A stretch of 64,000 bases of DNA, from positions 21,902,981 through 21,966,980 of the forward strand of contig NC_045147.1 in assembly GCF_008831285.2 (NCBI RefSeq), read 5' to 3'. The notes beneath the pieces were generated by a model. The model was not told where the DNA came from. It did no database searches and saw nothing but the letters and a program-made list of their open reading frames with translations. Source of the stretch: Nymphaea colorata. Taxonomy: Eukaryota > Streptophyta > Magnoliopsida > Nymphaeales > Nymphaeaceae. Within the stretch, counting starts at the first letter, position 1, and every line of letters begins with the position of its first letter. Of the stretch, positions 36,488-47,973 are shown one piece after another. The translations under genes were made by a program, and so were the position numbers.

Positions 36488-37388
36488 GTAACCCTTATAT
36501 AAAAAGACGAAGACACTGCGCCTTAATCACATACTGGATGATGATCTATGCGTAATGCAAGTATGCTAAGGTGTTTGTAAAATGTACTCTCGTGCAAGTT
36601 GATCTACAAAAATGCTAATATTTTCACGGTTAATTATTTATAGTTCAAAAGTTACATCTAAGCCTCCTAACATAGTAAACCATAAAAACAATATAATTCA
36701 TCTACGCATTCAGACAATAGAATAATTCATCACCGGAGCCAATTTTTCCGGCGTCCAGTACACAGACTTGACAAAATTGATTAATAATATTCATTTATAA
36801 GTCTGAGCGGACCAGCTGTGCTTCTGTTGCGCGTGTCAGAACGCGGTACTTGCGTCGGGAACACGGCTGGTGTGGTGGCCCCGCTCTTAGTTACCGCCTC
36901 TTTGCTATTTAAAACAACCAGCAATTCCGCGGTACGCTGCGTACCGTTTGTTCCGTTCCATTCTACCAAAACCAAGATCGTGCCGTCTCCTATTGTTATA
37001 ATGAACTTAACAATAATACTAATCGTTTGTTATTTCGTAAACAATGAAGACAACAATAGCAAGTCACAGGCCAGAGTAGTCCTATTGATTTTTTATATCT
37101 TTTAGCCGGATGTAGAATGTTGTGAGATGACTAAAAATATATATTTGTCACTAAACAGATCCTAGATTGTAACTTGTAGATAGTATAACAATGGTTTATG
37201 ATTGATTTTTTAATTTTTAACCATCTAACAATACTCATTAGTAAATAATTTTATGTTAGAAGAGTTAAAAATCGTTTATTTTGTTTTATACTATTATAAA
37301 AGAATGTTTATTTTGGACATTGAACATGAAGTTACTGAACAAGAATCTATGGACTCACCTTTTATTCTTAGATAGAGAAATCAATTGC

Positions 37389-37444
<56 letters not shown>
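37389..37444. repeat. compound (CT)n(AT)n microsatellite at the edge of an AATC-rich element
   Basis: CT units run directly into AT units. AATC-rich copy 4 starts immediately afterwards. Confidence 0.95.
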
Positions 37445-37447
<3 letters not shown>

Positions 37448-37760
37448 GATATTTACATATTCAGATTTGAATGTAAACAAAAAAAATCTTATTCGAATCA
37501 GAAATCTGATTTTGTAATTTAGATCTGATTCTAATCCAGTTTTTACATTTATATCCAAATCTAAATCCAAATTTAAACTGAATATGGCAGATTTGCAAAA
37601 TGCAAAAGCATTAGATATAGAATATTTAATTAAATTAAATCTGATCAGATGAAATCCTAACCTGATCTAATTTCTTAATTTGTTTTTTTTTTTTTTCATG
37701 TTCAATTTTTTTCGGAATGGTTTAGTCAGATTCAAATAGAATATATTAACATCCTTAAAT
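37442..37760 (+). repeat. AATC-rich dispersed element (copy 4)
   Basis: TTTGGATATTTACATATTCAG is followed by AATC/GATTC words, AGCATTAGATATAGAATATTTAATTAA and finally AATATATTAACATCC. The word order is the same as in copies 1 and 2. Confidence 0.4.
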
Positions 37761-39243
37761 ATCTTTTCATGTTCATAGATCAAACCTGAGCTTGTATCGA
37801 ATACCGAAGAGAATATCCATTTTTAAGATTCGATCTGAATGTGGATCTTCATAGAGTAAGAGAATGAGCATCTGGATTGTTAAAACCCGGTAAGATCTTA
37901 TTGTGACCAACCCTAACGGCACGGTCCGCACACAACCCCAAAACTAGATCCATGGATTTCCAAATTCATGTATTCGAGATCCGACCCGGATTAGTTGCGT
38001 ACTTTCTCGGACCGTAGCAAACGTTTGGGTTGCTGGTTTCTTGGTGGGTAGCTGAACGAAATAGCACAAGCAACGGCTGGTCATCCGTAAATAAATAAAA
38101 CATTTTGGACTTCAACGATTTTTCTCCTTTGTCATTTGACAGGTAGCGGCTGAAATAAAAAACCGAAAAAATAAAACCTTCTCTCTCTCTCTCTCTCTCT
38201 GTTTATAACCTGTCATCTTCCCCTCCACTTGGGATCCCTCTCTCTCTCTTTTCTCTGATCTACCACTCTGAGAAGAGGTATTCTCGAAACTTCAAACTGT
38301 CGCTTCTTATTCTTCGAAGCTAAATTATCGCTTCTTATTCTTCTCGTTCTTCTCCTACTCGCTTCTACAGTCGGTCTAGACGGTTATCTCTCCGTCCCAT
38401 TCTCGTGTTGTGTTGGCGTGGTTGATTGTGTTGGAAATTGGGTCGAGTTCAGCTTTCCATGAAGTTCAAATTTTGAGCTTCTATGTGTTTGGCTGAGAAA
38501 TAGTTCGTGAAAATTTAAGTGGGCTCGTTCTTTTGCTTTTCCTGGAACGACGGTTCGAGGGAACAGTTTTTTGTTGATGCAAACTGCTGGGGGAGCCTTT
38601 GCAACGATTGAGCTTCATAATTTTCGTTATTACGTATCTTTCTTCATTCCTTTTTATTCATACTATCCAATTCTGCGCGCTTATTGATTCCTATTTGCTA
38701 TTTAGGTGGATCCGAGGTACAGGAGTACATCACCATATTTTTTATTTTTATCTTTTATTTTATCCCGTAAACGAGAAATGAATTGCTCTTGTGATGTGAT
38801 CCTAGCATGACAGACTTAGCGGCCTCCTACCATTACTTTTGAATTTTGTTCACTTTTTGCATGACTTCGCTTTCTTGCCTTTTTTTTCGCGTGATTTCTG
38901 GGTAAGGGTTACAGTCTTTGGTCCCACGATGCTTTGTTGATAGAAGGCTTGCTACGTCCCAAGTTGATGGCTTGGTATACAGTTTGAATTGGAATTTTTA
39001 TAACTTGCCATACAGTTTTACAATTATCCTTGTACTTTTATGTTTGTGGTTGTTTTCCGGTGAATTTCTACGGTTTCTGTCAATAACGTGTTATGGAAGA
39101 GTGGTTAACCTTTTAGAGGTGTGTGCGAGTTTATTGGTGTCAATGAATTTGTAAGCATTTTGACTGACATAGGTTTGGTTTTTCTGTGTTTTCACAGGCT
39201 GCATTTTAGAAGTCTCCGCTGGTTGTGTTATTCTGAATCTCTG

Positions 39244-39270
39244 ATGGAGACATATAGATGTGGATGCTAA
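39244..39270 (+). other. upstream ORF 1 of the NHX leader (8 codons)
   Basis: ATG GAG ... TGC TAA in the predicted leader exon. It overlaps uORF 2 in another frame. Confidence 0.4.
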
Positions 39271-39326
39271 TTTGGTGTGCAGTTCTTGTGGAGATGGGCT
39301 GTTTGGAAACTTGGTTTAACCATTGA
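39258..39326 (+). other. upstream ORF 2 of the NHX leader (22 codons)
   Basis: Starts MWMLIWCAVL and ends at TGA 39324-39326, one base before uORF 3 starts. Confidence 0.4.
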
Positions 39327-39327
39327 A

Positions 39328-39393
39328 ATGGACTTGGTTCCAGGAGATCAGTGGCCAAAGACGGACTGGGTTGGCTTTGTCAAGCGTTTGTGA
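39328..39393 (+). other. upstream ORF 3 of the NHX leader (21 codons)
   Basis: Encodes MDLVPGDQWPKTDWVGFVKR plus Leu, then TGA. The start context GAAATGG has a purine at -3 and G at +4, so ribosomes should recognise it well. Confidence 0.45.
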
Positions 39394-39417
39394 CTTCTGT
39401 TTAGGCGCTGATTGTTT

Positions 39418-39438
39418 ATGCTATTACTCTTAAAATGA
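39418..39438 (+). other. upstream ORF 4 of the NHX leader, overlapping the main start
   Basis: ATG CTA TTA CTC TTA AAA TGA. Its stop at 39436-39438 overlaps the main ATG at 39435-39437 as ATGA. Confidence 0.45.
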
Positions 39439-42400
39439 ACACAACAATGGCTACTATGGGCACCATTCATTCTGTTTTGGCGAAGATAGGGCTTGTAAGC
39501 GCGTCTGATCATGCCTCCGTTGTTTCGATCAACATCTTTGTTACCCTACTTTGTGCCTGCATTGTCATTGGCCACCTGCTCGAAGAGAATAGATGGATGA
39601 ATGAATCAATTACCGCCCTTGCTATTGTGAGTATCAACAACGTATTGGTCACTTAAAATGTTCTCGTCTGAGAAAATGCATCGTTGACAGGGTTTTTGTG
39701 CCAGGGGTTGTGTACTGGAATTATTATTCTGCTGACCACCAAAGGAAGAAGCTCGCATATTCTGGTCTTCAGTGAGGATCTTTTCTTTATTTATCTTCTT
39801 CCGCCAATCATATTCAATGCAGGGTACAATCTCACTTTCCTAGTCTCAGTGATGACTTTCCTTCTAAGCTGGATGGGGTGCTCTATACATAAGTGACAGT
39901 TTGTTTGCTGTTATATTTCTGTGCATCTGTAGGATACAGACGCATGAGTGTAATAGTTAGTGTTTATATATTGTAAGTTACCCAATAAAGGGTTGGGTTC
40001 GTTGAGGAATAGAATATTGCCTTTTGAACAGGAATCTTCAAATAAGGCTATGTCATCAAAAAAGGTAAAAATTGCCTTCTCAAGAGGAATCATGAAAATA
40101 AAGTAGAATGTGGCTAATAAAAGAGAAAAAAAATATGAAATTAAAAACTTGGGTGCTTGACTGTGTCCATGAAATTGTCATGAGGTGTGTTTCTTAATTG
40201 CATGTTGTGAGCAGATCGTGGCACATGACAGCTTATGTATACAACATGTCAGTTCACAGACGTTGGCAACATCTTCAATTCAGGTTAACTGCTAGATGCA
40301 TCTCATTCTGATACAAGGGTTTCTATTTGGAATACAACTAAATAAGTTCCCGATTTACATAGGAGTATAGGACCTTGTATGGACACTCCTCGTATTGCTG
40401 ATGACTATGAACTCCAAGCTCTCTAAAGGCACAGACCTATACAAATATTTAGAATCAGTAGGATCTGTCATCCAAATACATTTGGGTGGTTCAGGGATGA
40501 TGTACACTTATTTTGATGTCTTGTGGAATTACCATGTAAATGTCAAGTTATTGGTATTGTTATTTGTAGTCTTAGTTTTCCTTCAGCAACCACAAGTGGA
40601 ATAAAGTTTGCTGATGTCAGCATTGTCTTCCATAAGGAATGACTTTGCCAGAATCTTAAGTATTCATCTTCTGGTTTGGTAGCAATTGTGTTTGAATTAA
40701 AAATTTTGCATGTAATGGTCACTGATGCAAGTTAAATAGGCAACATCTTTATCATGCATGTGACAGTTCTGGTGAACTTTCTAAAGATAGTTGGATGCTT
40801 TTATATTTCTCATTGTCATCTGTGCAATTTCATATTTCCTGATTTATGCTCTGGAAATTTTTATTTCAGGTTTCAGGTTAAAAAGAAGCAATTTTTTCGT
40901 AACTTCATGACCATTATACTCTTTGGCGCATTTGGGACATTGATATCTTTTGCCGTTATCTCTGTTGGTAAGGCTTAACAGAATTTGAAATTAAAATATG
41001 TTGAACCTCTTCTTTTTGAAAATGGTGGATGCATGTCAGGACGAGCTTTAATTCAGAAGTGTGCTCATGCGATCAAGCTCTCTATATTAAGTAGGAGGAC
41101 ATGTTAATCTACTTGTTTTTGAGAAATGAAAGTTTTTGGTGTGAGAATATATTTTAAGGATATATCGTAGACAAGAGGTTGTTTGTATGCTCCTTCCTTG
41201 CCCCCCACCCCTTTCTGTCTGTCTGTTTCTTTCTCTGAGCTTTTCTGTTTCCTATTCCAGGGGCACTACTGTTGTTCAGGAAGTATGATATCGCTCTCTT
41301 GGATATTGGAGACTACCTTGGTATTATCTCTTCTTCTCTTTCTCTGTTGAAGTCATGCATGTGCAGCCATGCTTATAAATCCAGAGAAATTTTATATAGC
41401 CATTAAATATAATGTTGTTGGGTCAATCTTTGCAGCAACTGGAGCAATCTTTTCTGCAACAGATTCTGTTTGCACTTTGCAGGTCGGTTTGATATATAGG
41501 AAAATATTTCATGCTTTTCATGTAATTATACTTGGGTGAAACTATCTAAAAGAAAAATTATTTTGTGACAGGTCCTTAACCAGGATGAGACTCCTTTACT
41601 GTATAGCCTGGTTTTTGGTGAAGGTGTGGTGAATGATGCCACTTCAGTTGTGCTGTTTAATGCCATCCAGAGCTTTGACCTTAATCACATCAATTCTACC
41701 ACTGCTTGGCAGTTGATGCTGAACTTCCTTTATTTGTTCGTGACGAGCACTCTCCTTGGAGTAGTTGTAAGTTCTGCATGGCTCTTGAGCACAAACGTGG
41801 CCTATCTTTTTCATGTATTCTCTTTTATTTGTTTCTTATTAGATTCCATTTTCTTTTCCTTACTTTTTGCAGGCAGGGCTTCTAAGTGCATATATAATAA
41901 AAAAGTTATATTTCGGAAGGTGAGTAGCTTAAGGTCATGGTCCTGGCATATAAATGTCCATGTTGTTGGTCTCTATTGGTGCTTATGGTGTGAATGAAGT
42001 ATCATGTAATGGACAGTATGCTGCCATGGATTCAATTTAGGTTTTAGTTATTGCTTGTTTTGCAGTTTTGCATAAAAACATGTACATGGTAACACGAGCA
42101 TACCTTTTGGAAGACAATTCGGATTCCAGGTGATTCATGCAAGGTGCATGGCTGTTTTCGGGGGGAGACTTTATCCTAGTTAGTGTAGTTGTTTCCTTCC
42201 GGAGAACTGATGCTGGGGGTTTGCCCCGGAATTTATTTCCTTGTAATGGACTGTTTCAAGTATATATTTTTTTCCCCCATGATAAGAGATCCTGGTGCCC
42301 CTTGTTCCTTCTATCATACCAGTTTCTTGCAGTAGATCAAGATTGGAATTAGTTCTTGGTTTTTGTTTCTATTCTCTCTTTTTTTTAATTCTTAGGGTAG

Positions 42401-45400
42401 ATAATGGTGTTTACTTTCTTTTCTAATGTAAATCTGATGCTAGAGTTGCTATTTTATTTTCAGGCATTCCACAGATCGTGAAGTTGCATTAATGATACTG
42501 ATGGCGTATCTGTCATATATACTAGCTGAAGTATGGTTCTTAATTCTTGTTAAATTCTCTAAGTATCCTTATTTACATGTTTCTTTTTTTTTTTGTGGAT
42601 TCTTTGCTTGTGTTAAGAGGCTTTTATTCAATATCATGTTTTGGTCTTGACCTTTGTTTTTTGTGCAGTTTTTTAATCTAAGCGCCATTCTCACTGTTTT
42701 CTTTTGTGGAATTGTGATGTCTCATTATACTTGGCATAACGTAACAGAGGCTTCACGAGTTACCACCAAGTAGGTCAAGGAATCTCTGGCTAAAAGCAGT
42801 GGATATGTTTATCCGTTCATTGTTTTCAACTTTTCATTGTTGTGTGATTCGAAAATAGCTGTCCTTGCACTTTGGATGTATATTTGCTGACACGGCTAAG
42901 AATTGAAGTATCTTTTCTTATTTATGTCCATTGTAGGCATGCATTTGCGACAATGTCCTTCATTGCTGAGACATTTATCTTCCTATATGTTGGTATGGAT
43001 GCATTGGACATTGAAAAGTGGAAACTTGTTAAGAGCAGGTACCTTTTGTGTTCAACAATTACAAGTGATAGTGAGATCCATTTTAATGATTTCTTCAAGG
43101 AAAGAAAATGTTGTCAATATTTGCAGTGATTTCGTGCACATTACTGGAGTATGCGGGGCTTTCTTTAGTGGTGTTCCACTGTCCCCATAATTAGTTGCTC
43201 AATTCTCTTCATGTCACTACTCGTTATGCTTCACTCTCTTCATCTAAGAGAATCTTATTAGTGTGTCCATATGCACGGCTAGAAAGAATTAGTTTAGATG
43301 TGCTTTAGCGGTCCAAAGCCTAAATTCTCTTTGTGCATTAACTCTTTAAATAATTTCTGTTCCGACACTTTCCTCTGATTTTCTTTCTTTTCAAGAGTAT
43401 TTTCTTATAAAACTTATGTGACCAAAAGATTGTCAAATTCAGTTATAGTTTTTTTATGACAGGAAAAACTGGTTGCATACACATTCATAAATTCATTGGT
43501 TGTATATGGATAGGCCTGGATAGAAATTTCTGGTACATGCTTGGCCCAATTTTTGAACCCACTTCAGACCTGATTCCTGGATTTATCACATTCTGATCAT
43601 TAGTGGAAATATAATTACCATTAGCCAAAATAAAATAAAATTTGATTTTAACACAACTAACTTTAGATAGATTCCTTGTCTCTTTCTCTACTGAAATTCG
43701 ATCATGATATAGCTTATATGGAAGATAACTTACCATTAAACATTTTCTATTTTTATATAACTGAGCCCTTTATGGTCTAATTGTGGGCAGCTTAGAGTAA
43801 AATCAACATATTTTAATCAAATGAATTTGTGTCTGAACCCGTTAACGGGTATAGCCAAACTGATACACTCTATGGCCGGTTTAAAGTATGCATATGTTGA
43901 ATGGGGTTGTCTTTTGTGGCCCTTTATGGTCTAATTGTGGGCAGCTTAGAGTAAAATCAACATATTTGTAATCAAATGAATTTGTGTCTGAACCCGTTAA
44001 CGGGTATAGCCAAACTGATACACTCTATGGCCGGTTTAAAGTATGCATATGTTGAATGGGGTTGTCTTTTGTGGATGACTTATTGATGCCTTCTGTTTTG
44101 TTTTCTTACATATTTCTGATTTATGCACTAAGCAATATTAAGTCTTCCAGTCCAGGAAAGTCAGTCGGCCTCAGTTCAATGCTGCTAGGATTGGTTATGT
44201 TGGGCAGAGCTGCTTTTGTGTTTCCATTATCATTCTTGAACAATTTAACCAAAAAAACACCAAGTGAAAAGATCAACTTCAAGCAGCAAGTGAGTTTATA
44301 TTTTCTGATTTCTGCTTAAGCATAGAGACTATAGGAAGGATGGTCAAGGCAATCTTGGTATTCTGTTCCACAGGTTACAATTTGGTGGGCTGGTCTAATG
44401 CGTGGAGCAGTCTCCATGGCACTTGCTTATAATCAGGTAAGCTTCTGACATTAAAATTAGAATGGTTTCTGGAAAAATATTGGGGCATCATTAATTTTAA
44501 ACCCAGTGATTCAGATAACATAGTATTTTTCTTATCTTTATTTGGACCTCTCAGAGGTAAGAAAACAAGTGCTTTTAGGCAGAGCATATTCTGGGATTAA
44601 GATGATAGAAGCTAGGGACTTAGCATTACCTAGGACATGCTTCCAACTTTATGTCTGCAGAAACTTCATTTTTCAATGTGTAATTATCGCTCCTTATCAA
44701 AGTTTGACCAAAATATTTTCAAAATGATAGGCCACAAAGATGCATTTTCTACCCCTGGTGAATTTGCTAAAGGTTTGTGGAGTTAGTATATTCCGTATTT
44801 ACTTTTCAAAGGTTTGTGCCAGGCAGGCTAGACCATTTCCCCCCCTATTTGCTGCTCACTTCCAAGGACATGCTGTATTCCTTGAAGACATGGAATTATT
44901 GCTCCTAACATGAGACCCCAGGCTGGCACAGTCCATTTTATTGAATTGTAACCTGAAGAAGTGTAGATTCTGCAGACGTAGCACTGTTCTGGGATACCAT
45001 GAAACTTTTGGTCTCTTACTGTAAAAAAGAAAAAAGAAAAAAAAAAAAAGAAATTGCTTTCATCATTGACACATGTTTCCATCATATATTGTGATTCTGA
45101 TTTACCCCGTGTGCTGTTAGTCTCATTTTCTCTTCACATATGTTTGCAGTTCACCCGATCTGGCCATACTCAGTTGCATGGAAATGCAATTATGATCACT
45201 TGTACCATAACAGTAGTCCTTTTCAGCACAGTGGTGAGTAGGTGCTTGATTTTGCTGTCATTTGTTTCTGGGATAAATTGTGGTAATAATTTTGACTTCA
45301 TCTTTTAGTTCAAATCAACAATTAAAGCTGTCACTGGATACCAATACTAACTAAATAAAGGAAAAAAGCGATTTCTGAGAATCTTTTTTTCCGTTGGCTG

Positions 45401-46250
45401 GTTCTCTTTGACATGTTTTCGCATTCCCCTAAGAACATAGTTAGATCAAGATGCATTCTTTACACTTTGTGGAAACAGGGCCATCGTTTGCGTGGCACCT
45501 CTTGATTCCTTATAATGACATCTGTGCCATATTGATGCTTTCTCCTTCTCAGAAAGAGTACTTCAGATACGGATTTTGGGAAACATACATAAGCAGAATC
45601 ACAAACAGCGTCATTGGGTAGACTAACACGTGCTAATTCTGCATCAGAAAAGGAATATACAGTCATGCCCTAGAGTTCATGGAAACACGGTTGAGTGCAT
45701 AAAGCAATAATGCATACATGCAGTCCACTTCTGTATTCTGGAAAAAGTGCATGTCTTTGTCTGTGATAGCAACTTCCTGCAAGCATCTTTTTTTGTTCCC
45801 ATTAGGAAAGCAAGGCAATTCTGCTTTGTCATTTGCGTGACGCTTGATTTTAGGATTTATGGTTGCTCCTCCTTTTTCATTGCAAATCTAATTAACTGGC
45901 ATCCTCTGTTTTAGGTATTTGGCCTCTTGACAAAGCCATTGATTAGGCTTTTGCTACCCCAAAGTTCAAGAACAATGAATGGTATACCTTCGGAGCCATC
46001 AAGTCCAAAATCATTCCTTATTCCATTCCTTGAAGACAATCCCAGTTCTGAAGCAAGTCCGCTGAGTCTTAGGAGGCCAACCAGCCTACGCTTGCTTTTG
46101 ACGAAGCCAACACATACTGTGCACTACTACTGGCGTAAATTTGATGATGCTTATATGCGTCCTATGTTTGGAGGACGTGGCTTTGCGCCATTCGTACCTG
46201 GCTCTCCAACAGAAGAGAGCAGCAATCACCATAATAATTTTTTCCACTGA
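39435..46250 (+). CDS. NHX: vacuolar Na+(K+)/H+ antiporter, NHX family (NHX1-4 type), fourteen coding exons
   Basis: Exons: 39435-39626, 39705-39823, 40870-40967, 41261-41320, 41436-41482, 41572-41766, 41873-41919, 42464-42530, 42669-42769, 42937-43038, 44151-44289, 44374-44436, 45150-45233 and 45915-46250. The 14 exons give 549 codons, the normal NHX length, with every phase matching. Exon 2 carries the amiloride-binding motif LFFIYLLPPI (residues 90-99). Exon 5 carries ATDSVC with D166, and exon 6 FGEGVVNDATS with N193-D194, the membrane acidic pair used for cation/H+ exchange. Multiple hydrophobic helices form the CPA1 transport core. The tail (HTVHYYWRKFDD, FGGRGFAPFVPGSPTE) is typical of tonoplast NHX proteins. 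Family role: loads Na+ and K+ into the vacuole in exchange for H+, for salt tolerance, vacuolar pH and stomatal movement. ATGs at codons 1, 5 and 8 compete; codon 5 (ACAATGG) has the better context. Confidence 0.96.
43765..44073. repeat. 154-base direct tandem duplication in NHX intron 10
   Basis: Copy 1 (43765-43918) starts GCCCTTTATGGTCTAATTG and copy 2 (43919-44073) repeats it with a single difference I can see, TTTTAATC versus TTTGTAATC. Both include AACCCGTTAACGGGTATAGC, which has a short palindrome. The second copy ends about 77 bases before the acceptor of exon 11. Confidence 0.95.
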
Positions 46251-47800
46251 GGAAAGTGTAGATGTCCACATATTTTTGTTGTTGGGTGCCTTGGCGTGTT
46301 GTTGGTGTGTGATGGGCTCCGTTGATATGGTATCAGCGAGGAGCTATAAGTTTTGGTCGTCAGAACCAGTTAATTTATTTTTTTTCTATAGCTCTCTGTA
46401 AAAATGCCTGTATGGTACATGTATATTTCTTTCACTTTTTTTTCTTTTTCATATTTTGAAATATCGAATGAGGTGGCGCTTCCAGAAGTTGTGTAGAGAG
46501 CAGTATGTAGTTTGTAAAATCATGGTGAGTGCATCTGCACTTTTGAACATTGCAATCTATTTCTAAGCATGTATATTTGTTTCCCGTGCACAGACCTTGC
46601 TGTGGGCTCTATTTCAGTTTGGTTCATTTGATACTCGTAAGCTGCTTGTAGCTATAGTTAGTGTTTTCTACTTGCAGTGTCGACCGTTCACAGTGGACTG
46701 TAAATTTCCCTAGCAGCGTCAATTTATTCGTCGTCGAAACCAGAGGACAATCTCATCTGCGTCCTTTGTTTGTGTTAATATCTGTTTACTTTGTGGGGAT
46801 GTTGCAAACCTTTGTCGTTCTTCTATGTCTTGTATCCCGTTGATAGCTCAAAAGGACCATAGGAGTGTCTAGCACCATAGCATCTCTCTGTAGTTTATTG
46901 GCCTCCGTCATTCGTCCTATCTACTACCTCTATGACATAGAATTTGGGTTTGCTTGCAAATCCTTTCATTTGATTGTAAAGAGACACCTTATTTTTATTA
47001 TTGATGGTTGTACAAGTCTTTCTTCGAGAAACTGATGTGGGAAAGATTTTGCTTCCTTCGTCAAAATATAAGTGCATTTTGACTTCATTCAACCGAAGGC
47101 TTGCCAAAAGAGTTTTATTTTCTATTTTTGGGAAAAAACGGAAACTTGTCCTTTTTCTTTAACCCTAAGCTATAGTAAAACTTTTAAGATGAGCAAAATT
47201 ATGTTCTCAATACAATTCTTTTGCCAGCAGTTGGGTTTTTCTTGCACGCTAGAAATGCTTACCATATATTAGCATGTTTCCAAGACTAAGGCAAATCTAC
47301 CCAATATTTTAAATGGTTTTTGTAGTTGTAGGGCCCAACTTTCTCGTATCAAACCTGAATGCATACCATGGCCGATCAAGATCGGATCCAGGTGCCGTTT
47401 CTTCAAATATCATTCCAAGATAGGGCCTTGGGATCGATGGTCTCTGTCCAGATCGGCTTACCTTCAAAGTTACAATCTGAGCATTTTGGTGTAGGCTTAC
47501 TTCTCATAGAACAACCAACTTTTCAAACACAAGACGAGTTGCAAGGCAAAGGTACAACTCGTCCGAGCCAATCTTCCAGGTAATGAAGTTGATCTTAGGA
47601 CATGAGAAGGCGCATGATTCATGCCACTAAGAATAGAGAGTAACTATGTTTGCAATCAAGAGGAGAAATGTTAAGATTTGAAATCCAATCCCAACTCTCT
47701 AAAAGCTTTTCCTCTTTAATTATTCAAACAACAGATATTCTGCTTTCTTCCTTTTCATTTTCTCCCACAAACATCCTCAGATAGACAGCAGAAAAAATCA
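46251..47800 (+). other. 3' flank of NHX and spacer to the VAP gene
   Basis: T-rich sequence after the NHX stop fits a 3' UTR to perhaps 46.5 kb. I cannot place the poly(A) site. The short ORFs here (46661-46843, 46895-47107, 47359-47583) carry no recognisable domain. The two genes are convergent, with stops about 1.7 kb apart. Confidence 0.5.
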
Positions 47801-47973
47801 CCCATTATATATGTAGGTATGTACAAATGAATTATAGGCGCAGCAGTATTTACCACCAAAACGCACTTTTGTTTTAGTCCTGAACATTCACCAAAATGGC
47901 AAAACTCCACCAAAAATGTTCTGTTGTCGCCTTGGCTGAATAATGCTGATATATTGGCAGAGTGGCGTGGGCG

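Larger units (their letters stand above)
28450..38180. other. repeat-rich intergenic spacer
   Basis: No gene is recognised. Identified contents are AATC-rich element copies (28710-29075, 30308-30700, 31645-32012, 37442-37760), the GGGCTGCA inverted-repeat element (29591-29766), element copy 2 starting GGGTGGAGCC (31351-31565), a SINE (33121-33361) and TA tracts. The stretch 33480-34140 is less AT-rich and has short ORFs on both strands without recognisable domains. The stretch 36800-37000 is also somewhat GC-richer (CGCGGTACGCTGCGTACCG near 36926) but unassigned. Confidence 0.5.
38179..39434 (+). promoter_or_regulatory. 5' leader region of the NHX gene, with a probable leader intron
   Basis: A (CT)n tract at 38179-38200 lies where a core promoter or early 5' UTR is expected. 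The stretch TTTTCACAG ending at 39197 is a good acceptor, so 39198-39434 is probably a leader exon joined to a first exon near 38.2-38.28 kb (possible donor after CTGAGAAGAG near 38277). The leader exon holds four short upstream ORFs listed separately. No cDNA is available to confirm the splice. Confidence 0.45.

Noticed and set aside
36781-37105. Opposed ORFs over a GC-richer patch with CGCGGTACGCTGCGTACCG
   Set aside because: No protein similarity recognised; more likely part of a repeat, but no second copy was seen in the window.
44542-44727. ORF within NHX intron 12
   Set aside because: It lies between well supported exons 12 and 13 and has no NHX or other similarity.
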